Shown one piece after another: positions 54,956 to 64,000 of a DNA stretch of 64,000 nt. Position 1 is the first letter of the stretch, and each line of letters begins with the position of its first letter. Location of the stretch: positions 62,001 to 126,000 of the forward strand of contig NZ_LOKX01000002.1 of the NCBI RefSeq assembly GCF_002211285.1, written 5' to 3'. The notes beneath the pieces were generated by a model. That model saw only the letters and a list, made by a program, of their open reading frames with translations, did not search any database and was not told where the DNA came from. Source of the DNA: Rhizobium sp. R635. GTDB lineage: Bacteria; Pseudomonadota; Alphaproteobacteria; Rhizobiales; Rhizobiaceae. Both the position numbers and the translations under genes were made by a program.

Positions 54956-56173
54956 CTATCGCAAATCCGGAGTGTGGTCAAACAATCGCCTGTGGGCGCT
55001 GATCGCATAGGTATCCGTCATGCCGGCCAAATAGTCGCCGACATGACGGGCTTTCGGCGCGTCGGAGAGACCGGCGATATGATCGACCCAGTAATGGCTC
55101 TGCATCTCCTTCGGGTTGGCCATGTAGGCGGCAAAGAGATCAGTGACGATCTGGGCCGCACCCGCGCGGATGCGCATGATGTCTGGATTGCGGTAGATGC
55201 GCTTGAAGAGCATCGCCTTGATTTGCTTGTCGGTTTCGGCCATCCCCTCGGAAAAGGTGGCGATGACCCGGTCGGCCGCGCGGATGTCGCCTGCGCTCTG
55301 CGGGCGGATCAGGGAAAGGCGCTGCTGCGCGACGCCGATCACGTCTTCGACCATGCGGGTGATCTGGCGGCGCATGATTTCATGGGTGAAGCGGCTCGGC
55401 TCCAGATGGGGATATCGCTCCCTCACCTCGGCCATCAGCCCGGCAAGGAACGGAATTTCCTCCAGCATGTCGAAATTCAGGTAGCCCGAGCGCAGGCCGT
55501 CGTCGATATCGTGAGTGTTATAAGCGATGTCGTCGGCGATCGCCGCGACCTGGGCTTCCAGGCTGGCATAAGTCGCGAGTTCGAGATCGTGCAATTCGCA
55601 ATAATCGAGGATAGGCTGCGGAACGGGGCCGCGCGTGCCTGCCCCTTCCGCCGTCAGCAGCGGACCATTGTGCTTGACGAGGCCTTCGAGGCTTTCCCAT
55701 GTCAGGTTGATGCCGTCGAATTCGGCATAACGCCGCTCCAGCTTGGTCACGATGCGCAGCGATTGGGCATTGTGGTCGAAGCCGCCATAGGGCAGCAGAA
55801 CCTCGTGCAGCGCATCCTCACCCGTATGACCGAACGGCGTATGGCCGAAATCATGGACGAGCGCCACGCCCTCGGCCAGATCCTCGTCGAGCTTCAGGGC
55901 GCGGGCAAGCGCGCGGGCGATCTGCGCCACCTCGATCGTATGCGTCAGGCGGGTTCGGTAGTGATCGCCGTCCTGGGCGATGAAGACCTGAGTCTTGTGC
56001 TTGAGCCTGCGGAAGGCGGTGGTGTGGACGATGCGGTCGCGGTCGCGCTGGAAATCCGAACGCGTCGGACTTCCATCCTCATGGTAGAAGCGCCCGCGCG
56101 TCGTCCAGGGATCCGCCGCATAGACCGCCCGCTCGCTACCGCCGAAACCCAAAGCACGTCTGTCAATCGTCAT
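54956..56173 (-). CDS. dgt: Deoxyguanosinetriphosphate triphosphohydrolase-like protein
   Basis: The 405-residue HD-domain protein belongs to the dGTPase type 2 group, hydrolysing dNTPs to nucleoside and triphosphate. Motifs include the arginine-rich [13 protein letters not shown], the HD metal site [19 protein letters not shown] with [17 protein letters not shown], and the later aspartate in [18 protein letters not shown]. It is divergent from erpA, with 222 bases between. Its position beside argS and the SPOR gene is typical for rhizobia. Confidence 0.94.
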   Translation of the reverse strand: MTIDRRALGFGGSERAVYAADPWTTRGRFYHEDGSPTRSDFQRDRDRIVHTTAFRRLKHKTQVFIAQDGDHYRTRLTHTIEVAQIARALARALKLDEDLAEGVALVHDFGHTPFGHTGEDALHEVLLPYGGFDHNAQSLRIVTKLERRYAEFDGINLTWESLEGLVKHNGPLLTAEGAGTRGPVPQPILDYCELHDLELATYASLEAQVAAIADDIAYNTHDIDDGLRSGYLNFDMLEEIPFLAGLMAEVRERYPHLEPSRFTHEIMRRQITRMVEDVIGVAQQRLSLIRPQSAGDIRAADRVIATFSEGMAETDKQIKAMLFKRIYRNPDIMRIRAGAAQIVTDLFAAYMANPKEMQSHYWVDHIAGLSDAPKARHVGDYLAGMTDTYAISAHRRLFDHTPDLR

Positions 56174-56395
56174 TCTTCACCGTCATTCTGTCTGTTGCCG
56201 CATCTGCCCATTGACGCCGCTTTGCGCTCTTCATACCTATAGCCCGATGAAACGGCAAAGAGGCGTGTTCCCAACCGCTTCGGCGCATCATGGCCTTTTA
56301 ACGAAGATCATGGTAAGTTCCTTTGATATCAGGCATTTGAACATTCGAGTGCCGAAACCCATTCTCTCCGGATCTTGACCCCGGCAGGAGGAAAC

Positions 56396-56728
56396 ATGAC
56401 GGATACGAGTGTAACCCTTTCAGATGCCGCAGCAAAGCGCATCGCTGCGATCGTCGGCGCCGAGGCCGGCAAGAGCGCCCTGCGCGTTTCCGTCGAAGGC
56501 GGCGGCTGTTCGGGTTTTTCCTATAAGTTCGACCTTGCCGACGGCGCCGGTGACGACGACGTCGTCGTCGAAAAGAACGATGCCAAAGTGCTGATCGACA
56601 GCCTGTCGCTCGTCTACATGGCGGGTTCGGAGATCGACTTCGTCGATAATCTGCTCGGCCAATCTTTCCAGATCAAGAACCCGAACGCGGTGGCAAGCTG
56701 CGGCTGCGGCACCAGCTTCTCGATCTGA
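56396..56728 (+). CDS. erpA: Iron-sulfur cluster insertion protein ErpA (A-type carrier)
   Basis: The 110-residue protein is an A-type Fe-S carrier with the three conserved cysteines in GGGCSGFSYKF and ASCGCGTSFSI. It delivers 4Fe-4S or 2Fe-2S clusters to apo-proteins. The ATG at 56396 follows an excellent AGGAGGAA site. A GC-rich hairpin lies downstream. Assignment to ErpA rather than IscA is by the sequence SVEGGGCSGF and the C-terminus, and is less certain than the family. Confidence 0.93.
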   Translation: MTDTSVTLSDAAAKRIAAIVGAEAGKSALRVSVEGGGCSGFSYKFDLADGAGDDDVVVEKNDAKVLIDSLSLVYMAGSEIDFVDNLLGQSFQIKNPNAVASCGCGTSFSI

Positions 56729-56757
56729 GCTTCCAACCCATTGCATTGTCCCCATCG

Positions 56758-56787
56758 AACCGGCCGAAGAATTGCTTCCGGCCGGTT
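56758..56787 (+). terminator. Hairpin terminator of erpA
   Basis: AACCGGCCG (56758-56766) pairs with CGGCCGGTT (56779-56787); the T-run after it is weak (TATCGTCTTGT). Confidence 0.6.
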
Positions 56788-56959
56788 TATCGTCTTGTCC
56801 GCCGGTGAAAGACCGCGATAAAAGAAGCGCGCTAAAACGCGTCGCGATCTTTCAGATTCGCTTGGCCTGCGGTTTAGCTCCTTGGTTTTGCGGCATGTCG
56901 TCATCGCAAAACCGCGGCACACTTTTGCGCGACATGCTGAGAGCCAACAGGACGAAGAG

Positions 56960-57751
56960 ATGAAGATCGCGACTTGGAACATCAACGGCGTCAAGGCGCG
57001 CATCGACAATCTCACGCAATGGCTCAAGGATTCCGATCCCGATATCGTCTGCCTGCAGGAGATCAAGACGGTCGACGAGGGTTTTCCGCGGCTGGAGATC
57101 GAGGCGCTCGGCTATCACGTCGAAACATACGGCCAGAAAGGCTTCAACGGCGTCGCGATCCTCTCCAAGAGTTCGCCTTTCGAAGTCAATCGCGGCCTGC
57201 CCGGCGATCCGCTGGACGAACAGGCGCGCTTCCTCGAAGCGGTGTTCACGCTCGCCGATATGCGCATCCTGCGCGTCTGCTGCCTCTACCTGCCGAACGG
57301 CAACCCTGTCGACACCGAGAAATATCCCTACAAGCTCGCCTGGATGGAACGTCTGCGGGCCTTTGCCGCCGAACGGCTCGCCTATGAGGAGATGCTGATC
57401 CTTGCCGGCGACTACAACGTCATCCCCGAACCGCACGACTGCTTCGATCCGAAGGTCTGGGAAAATGACGCGCTGTTTCTGCCGCAGACGCGAGAGGCGT
57501 TCCGCAGGCTCGAAAATCTCGGCCTGACCGATGCTGTGCGGGCGACGACGGATGCGACGCAGCTCTATTCCTTCTGGGATTATCAGGCCGGAGCATGGCC
57601 GAAGAACAACGGCATCCGGATCGACCACCTGCTGCTGTCACCGGAAGCGGCCGACCGGATGACGTCGGCTGCGGTGGAAAAACATGTGCGGGCCTGGGAG
57701 AAGCCGTCGGACCACGTGCCGGTGATCGCCTATTTCGATTTCGCGGCCTGA
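56960..57751 (+). CDS. xthA: Exodeoxyribonuclease III (AP endonuclease)
   Basis: XthA is an AP endonuclease and 3'-5' exonuclease in base excision repair. The 263-residue protein has ATWNINGVKARIDN, DIVCLQEIKTVDEGF, the LAGDYNVIPEPHD segment (Asp and Asn of the active site), GIRIDHLLLSP and KPSDHVPVIAYFDF. The ATG at 56960 follows GACGAAGAG and begins MKIATWNING, as in the family. It is convergent with exoR. Confidence 0.96.
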   Translation: MKIATWNINGVKARIDNLTQWLKDSDPDIVCLQEIKTVDEGFPRLEIEALGYHVETYGQKGFNGVAILSKSSPFEVNRGLPGDPLDEQARFLEAVFTLADMRILRVCCLYLPNGNPVDTEKYPYKLAWMERLRAFAAERLAYEEMLILAGDYNVIPEPHDCFDPKVWENDALFLPQTREAFRRLENLGLTDAVRATTDATQLYSFWDYQAGAWPKNNGIRIDHLLLSPEAADRMTSAAVEKHVRAWEKPSDHVPVIAYFDFAA

Positions 57752-57760
57752 GGCTTTACC

Positions 57761-58564
57761 TCAATCGTCGGAACCGCTTGCGATGCTGTGCGACAGCGAT
57801 ACCGCAGTGCGCCGATCGGCTTCGTTGGCAACCGAGAAAGCCTGCTCCTGCAGCGCTTCCATCCAGTTGCAATCCTTCGGCTTGCAGCGGTCGAGCGCCG
57901 CCGTCATCAGGGCCAGGCCACGGGCCGTCTGGCCTTCGTCGAAAAGAATATTGCCGAAGACGGCCATGGCGCCGGGATGGCCGCTCTTGCGGGCCTGGTT
58001 CAGCCATTTCTTCGCCTGCTGCGGGCTGGCGCTGCCGCCCTCGCCGGCCAGCATCATCTGCGCCAGCTGGAACTGCGCCTCGGGAACGCCGAAGGTGGAG
58101 GCCACCTGGAAATAGAGCTGACGCGCCTGGGTCAGGTCGATCTTGACGGGGCTGCCCGATATGCCGTGCTTGTAATAGTTGGCGAGCGAAAGCAGCGCGT
58201 TGACGAAGAAGCCGGTATCTTCAGATCCGGGTTCCACGCCCTGCTGAGCGATCTCGCTATAGATCTTGAAGGCCTCGAAATCATCCTGCGTGACGCCGTC
58301 GCCATCGGCATACATGTTGGCGAGCGCCCAGCGCGAACCGGTATGGCCTTTTTCGGCGGCGTATTTATAGGCCTCGACCGCCTCTTCCTTCTGTCCGTTC
58401 TTATAGGCCTTGAAGCCGAACTTGAAGAGATCGAAAGGACCGGATTCCTTGCTGACGCCGGCCTTGATGTCGAAGGCGCGGGCCGGACACGTCATGGCCA
58501 GCGCAACGGCCACCGACATGCCCATCAGCATGAATTTGAACAGTTTGAACTCGGACGTCACCAT
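57761..58564 (-). CDS. exoR: Periplasmic exopolysaccharide regulator ExoR (Sel1-repeat protein)
   Basis: ExoR is a periplasmic repressor that binds the sensor kinase ExoS and thereby controls succinoglycan, flagella and symbiosis genes. The 267-residue protein has a signal peptide (about 1-30, ending CPARA) and several Sel1-like TPR repeats (GFKAYKNGQKEEAVEAYKYAAEKGHTGSRWALANMYADGDGVTQDDFEAF and following). It resembles Sinorhizobium meliloti ExoR along most of its length as I remember it, including the FDIKAGVSKESGPFDLFKFGFKAY region. It is convergent with xthA (stop codons 9 bases apart) and has a 700-base gene-free stretch upstream. Confidence 0.93.
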   Translation of the reverse strand: MVTSEFKLFKFMLMGMSVAVALAMTCPARAFDIKAGVSKESGPFDLFKFGFKAYKNGQKEEAVEAYKYAAEKGHTGSRWALANMYADGDGVTQDDFEAFKIYSEIAQQGVEPGSEDTGFFVNALLSLANYYKHGISGSPVKIDLTQARQLYFQVASTFGVPEAQFQLAQMMLAGEGGSASPQQAKKWLNQARKSGHPGAMAVFGNILFDEGQTARGLALMTAALDRCKPKDCNWMEALQEQAFSVANEADRRTAVSLSHSIASGSDD

Positions 58565-59281
58565 TTCAACCGATTTCTCTCGTTCATCCCTGGCAGGTGA
58601 CGGCGCTCAGGCCGTGCATCCCGCGGATGTATCCCGTCGAGGCGAGCGATCCCGCGGCGAGCTCCATGGCTCCTTTGCCCGCGTCGCATCCAGCCCACTG
58701 GCCTTTTTTCAAAGGCCGAATTTTCAGCGCATCATTCAGGACCACCCGGCTTGCGGCACGGCCCGACTGCAATCTTCCCGGCACTCTTGCGGCGGGCGCG
58801 GCATCCGCCTTCCCGCCTTTATCGCATTCGTAAATAGCAAATGTGACCAAACCGGTATCGACAGCTCCGGTGAAGCTCGCTTGCCTATGCGAACGGGCAA
58901 AAAACGACGACGTTGAATGAATCGACGGCATGATCGTGAGATCGAATTTACGGCCGGAACAGCCCTGCCCGGAAAGAGAAACGGGCGCAATCAGGCGGCT
59001 GTCGCCAATTGCGCCGTACGATCTGCTGTTACCGGAAAAAAATCGACCCATGCTACTGATTACACGCACCGTAAGTCTGCCATCACCTCGCCCGCAAATA
59101 TCGGTGCGCTCTCTTTGTGGCGGGAAATGGACAAATTCGCCCCATCGCCACCATACGCCATCCGTCGTAAAAAAGTGTTGCTGAATCGTCACAAAACGGG
59201 GCCAGGAAATGACATGATTAACGGGCGCGCATAAAGAAGAGCCCGGCAGTGCCGGGCTCCTCAATTCTTCAGATCGTGGAA
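58565..59281. other. 717-base region without a confident gene, upstream of exoR
   Basis: No protein here has recognisable features. A 226-codon minus-strand frame (58584-59264) is open, and from an internal ATG (58931) it would give a 115-residue Ala/Gly/Arg-rich product, but it has no clear ribosome binding site. The stretch includes the exoR promoter and the terminator of the fadL-like gene. A regulatory role is possible since exoR is feedback controlled, but I see no specific site. Confidence 0.5.
59239..59259 (-). terminator. Rho-independent terminator of the FadL-like gene
   Basis: GAGCCCGGC (59239-59247) pairs with GCCGGGCTC (59251-59259); on the minus strand the stem is followed by TTCTTTAT. 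Confidence 0.85.
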
Positions 59282-60562
59282 TTAGAACTTGATCTTTATG
59301 CTTGTCGACAGTGCAGCGATCAGATCGTTATCAAAGGAATAGGAGACATCATCTCCGTAGGTGATCCCATTCTGGGTCACAGCGCCAGACGAACCACTCG
59401 TCAACACGCCCACGGCACCGGCAAAACGCCATTCGATATGTTCGGTCGGCGTGTAGGCTGCACCGAGGCCCACCGTCCAGCTATCGGTCTGCGCGCCGTA
59501 GCCGTGACTGGTGCCGCGGTCCCATGTCAGACTAACCGCACCGGCCCATTGATCGTTGAACTTGTGGCCGACACCGCCGCTGATCGTCCAGCCGTCACGA
59601 TAAAGAAGATCGAGCGAGGTCAGCTCCGTGGCGCCGCCGGATCTGCAGGCGACGAGGCCCTTCGTCGACGTCGGGCAGAAAGGCACAGACTGGAGGACAC
59701 TCCAGTTCGTCCACTTGACCGATCCGAAGGCGAGCCAATCCGGAGCAATGCCGCTTTGCAGCTTCAGCTCCAGCGAATCCGGCGCTTCGGCCGAGCCGAA
59801 AACCGACGTGACCCTTCCGTAAGGCGCGCCATTCAGCGGTGCGAACGGTGCAGTCACCTGCGTCAGATCGACCGTACCTGTGAGATTGTCGTATTTTACG
59901 CGGCTGTTATAGACGAGGCTCGCCCGCATCGCATATTCCGGGATCTCATAGGCGAGACCGGCGCGCCAGCCCCAACCGCTGTCTTCGAGATCCAGGCGAC
60001 CGACGCCGGTTCCGGTACCGATCAGAAGCGGAACCGTTGAAACCAGACGTTCCTTGAAGCCCTCGACTTCCTGATAGAAGGCGCCGCCAATGAAGCGAAG
60101 CTGCCCAGGGCCGACGTCGAAACGATAGGAGCAGGTGCCGCCATAGTTGCGGGTCTTGATCTCCGTCTCGATGTTGTTGTTGGCGCCAGCCCAGTTCAGC
60201 CCGGGGTCGGTATGCCCGCCGAAGGGCTCCGAATAGTCGACGAGGCAGTCGATCGTGTCGGCGAAACCGGCCTTAAAGCCGATATAGGGGATGGTGTAAT
60301 TCGAGGTATCGTCAGCCGTGTCTGGACGGCTGTTCAGATTGCCGCCGCCTGGAGCTGCCGACGTATCCGTGTCTCGGACGTCCTTCAGCTTGCGCTGCGG
60401 CGTGACGTAGATCACACCAGACTGAAACGAGAAAGGCGACGTGTCGAACAGCTGATCGATATTGTATCCGCCACGCTCCAGGCCACCAGCAAAGGACGGC
60501 GAGGCAAGCGACGAAAGAAGAACGAGCGACGTTACGCCCTTGGAAAACATACGCGGTGCCAT
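59282..60562 (-). CDS. FadL/OmpP1/TodX-family outer membrane transport protein
   Basis: The 426-residue protein has a signal peptide (about 1-25, ending PSFAG), an N-terminal hatch-like part starting GGLERGGYNIDQLFD, and a beta-barrel of alternating aromatic strands ending with the outer membrane insertion signal F (SIKIKF). GWGWRAGLAYEIPEYAMRASLVYNS is a typical FadL barrel segment. Family members import long-chain fatty acids or hydrophobic aromatics; the ligand here is not known. It has its own terminator and a 400-base upstream region. Confidence 0.9.
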   Translation of the reverse strand: MAPRMFSKGVTSLVLLSSLASPSFAGGLERGGYNIDQLFDTSPFSFQSGVIYVTPQRKLKDVRDTDTSAAPGGGNLNSRPDTADDTSNYTIPYIGFKAGFADTIDCLVDYSEPFGGHTDPGLNWAGANNNIETEIKTRNYGGTCSYRFDVGPGQLRFIGGAFYQEVEGFKERLVSTVPLLIGTGTGVGRLDLEDSGWGWRAGLAYEIPEYAMRASLVYNSRVKYDNLTGTVDLTQVTAPFAPLNGAPYGRVTSVFGSAEAPDSLELKLQSGIAPDWLAFGSVKWTNWSVLQSVPFCPTSTKGLVACRSGGATELTSLDLLYRDGWTISGGVGHKFNDQWAGAVSLTWDRGTSHGYGAQTDSWTVGLGAAYTPTEHIEWRFAGAVGVLTSGSSGAVTQNGITYGDDVSYSFDNDLIAALSTSIKIKF

Positions 60563-60961
60563 TGTGTCTCCCCCACTCCAGCAATTGATGTGGCGACACT
60601 GTGTAAGTGTTCGCCGGAAATGGCAACGCGCCCAACGGCGGCGCCTCCAGTCATTGCAACGGCTAATTTACGTAAAGAAATTGACGGACACGTCAAAAAA
60701 TCTGGTTAATAAAATTTTATTCCGCCGATGGCGCCATTTTAGTGCGCTTTTGGGGCATTCATTCCAAACATTGTGAAAGCTGTATCAATCCGACAACAGT
60801 TCGAGTTTTCGCCTGCGGCATGCCCATACAGACACAATCCACAGGGCAGAAGCCGGAAATTGGCCACTTTCAAGGCCGAATCGCACGCAAGCCAGCGGGC
60901 AAAAAAGACGCGCCCGCGAGGACGCGTCTTTGAAATATCTTGCCAAAATGACTGCTGAAAC
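60563..60961. other. Gene-free 399 bases between FadL-like gene and valS
   Basis: No gene is supported. It holds the promoter of the FadL-like gene in an AT-rich patch near 60690-60730 (GGTTAATAAAATTTTATTCC), and the valS terminator at its left... right end (60904-60931). Confidence 0.5.
60904..60931 (-). terminator. Rho-independent terminator of valS
   Basis: AAAGACGCG (60904-60912) pairs with CGCGTCTTT (60923-60931); on the minus strand it is followed by a T-run. It lies 31 bases past the valS stop. Confidence 0.85.
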
Positions 60962-63805
<2,844 letters not shown>

Positions 63806-63873
63806 TTTCTGGCCAATTTCGAGGTTCGAGGATGGGGTTTTGTAAATAGGATGGGCACGGCCAAGTCAATAAA

Positions 63874-63902
63874 AAAGCCGCCCCGGAGACCGGAGCGGCT
63901 TT
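63874..63902 (-). terminator. Terminator of the popZ-like gene
   Basis: AAAGCCGC (63874-63881) pairs with GCGGCTTT (63895-63902), with an inner CCGG/CCGG stem; on the minus strand a T-run follows. It lies 20 bases past the popZ-like stop, so valS has its own promoter. Confidence 0.8.
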
Positions 63903-63921
63903 TCAGGAAAAAGCAATCCGA

Positions 63922-64000
63922 TCAGCGGCGCGGGCCGCGCGCCACGCGCTCGATTTCCTCACGCACCAGCCGTTCGACCAGCGTCGGCAGATTATCGTCC
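63922..64000 (-). CDS. PopZ-like (DUF2497) cell-pole organizing protein, C-terminal end only
   Basis: Only the last 25 codons are in the window: DDNLPTLVERLVREEIERVARGPRR. This matches the conserved C-terminal helix of the DUF2497/PopZ family, which forms polar scaffolds for ParB and signalling proteins in alphaproteobacteria. The neighbourhood, just upstream of valS, agrees with this: popZ sits in the same place in other alphaproteobacteria. The N-terminal part is outside the window. Confidence 0.82.
   Translation of the reverse strand, partial: DDNLPTLVERLVREEIERVARGPRR

Noticed and set aside
58584-59264. A 226-codon minus-strand frame upstream of exoR
   Set aside because: No ribosome binding site, mixed composition and no recognisable domain; kept only as a possible small gene in the intergenic entry.

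Overview
The window is a GC-rich, densely packed stretch of alphaproteobacterial chromosome. The gene content (exoR, fused secDF, Hfq-era αr14-type sRNA next to DUF1127 micro-proteins, UPF0386/YjhX, NDUFA12 and Mth938 homologues, a PopZ-like tail upstream of valS) and protein sequences point to Rhizobium of the R. etli / R. leguminosarum group; this species call is from recognition, not from a database search. Almost everything is housekeeping: no prophage, integrase, CRISPR array or plasmid functions were seen.

Layout. 1-6.9 kb: a partial aminotransferase, a DsbA-like oxidoreductase, aroQ-accB-accC-aat (aromatic and fatty-acid biosynthesis, N-end rule), a DUF2167 protein, then DUF2155 and an NDUFA12 homologue on the minus strand. 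7-13.7 kb: the amidotransferase genes gatB and gatCA split by a 2.4-kb accessory patch; four GNAT acetyltransferases and a YjhX (TopAI-type) toxin homologue sit in and around it. 13.8-18.2 kb: UPF0173 hydrolase, ruvX, two small membrane proteins, a TetR regulator with a candidate operator, map and radC. 18.2-24.6 kb: an FMN-dependent hydroxyacid oxidase bracketed by radC and a duplicated radC 3' end, sthA, a frameshifted endonuclease/exonuclease/phosphatase gene, a B12-type radical SAM protein and a SnoaL-like protein. 24.7-28.4 kb: tig, tRNA-Leu(UAG), and a GDYXXLXY/DUF2157 membrane module.

28.6-29.9 kb: an αr14-like sRNA with three loops carrying anti-Shine-Dalgarno motifs, followed by two DUF1127 micro-protein genes, the first having another anti-SD hairpin in its 3' UTR. 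29.9-36.1 kb: trmFO, then a minus-strand group in which secDF-yajC are joined to homologues of two mitochondrial complex I assembly factors (NDUFAF3-like Mth938 protein and NDUFAF6-like squalene/phytoene-synthase protein). 36.2-42.0 kb: a DUF815 P-loop ATPase, a striking 991-residue fusion of a SerC-like class V aminotransferase with a SerA-like 2-hydroxyacid dehydrogenase, and an NlpD-like lipoprotein with a degenerate M23 domain. A 359-bp palindrome-rich element with perfect 34-bp terminal inverted repeats separates that gene from pcm and supplies the pcm stop codon. 42.5-49.8 kb: pcm-surE-serS-tatCBA and scpBA-nagZ, all on the minus strand. 49.9-56.2 kb: a 1061-residue SPOR-domain protein, argS and dgt. 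56.4-64 kb: erpA, xthA, exoR, a FadL-type porin, valS and the tail of a popZ-like gene.

The most interesting leads are the SerC-SerA-type fusion, the radC 3'-end duplication around the oxidase gene, the YjhX/GNAT neighbourhood, the anti-SD sRNA/DUF1127 cluster and the palindromic element.
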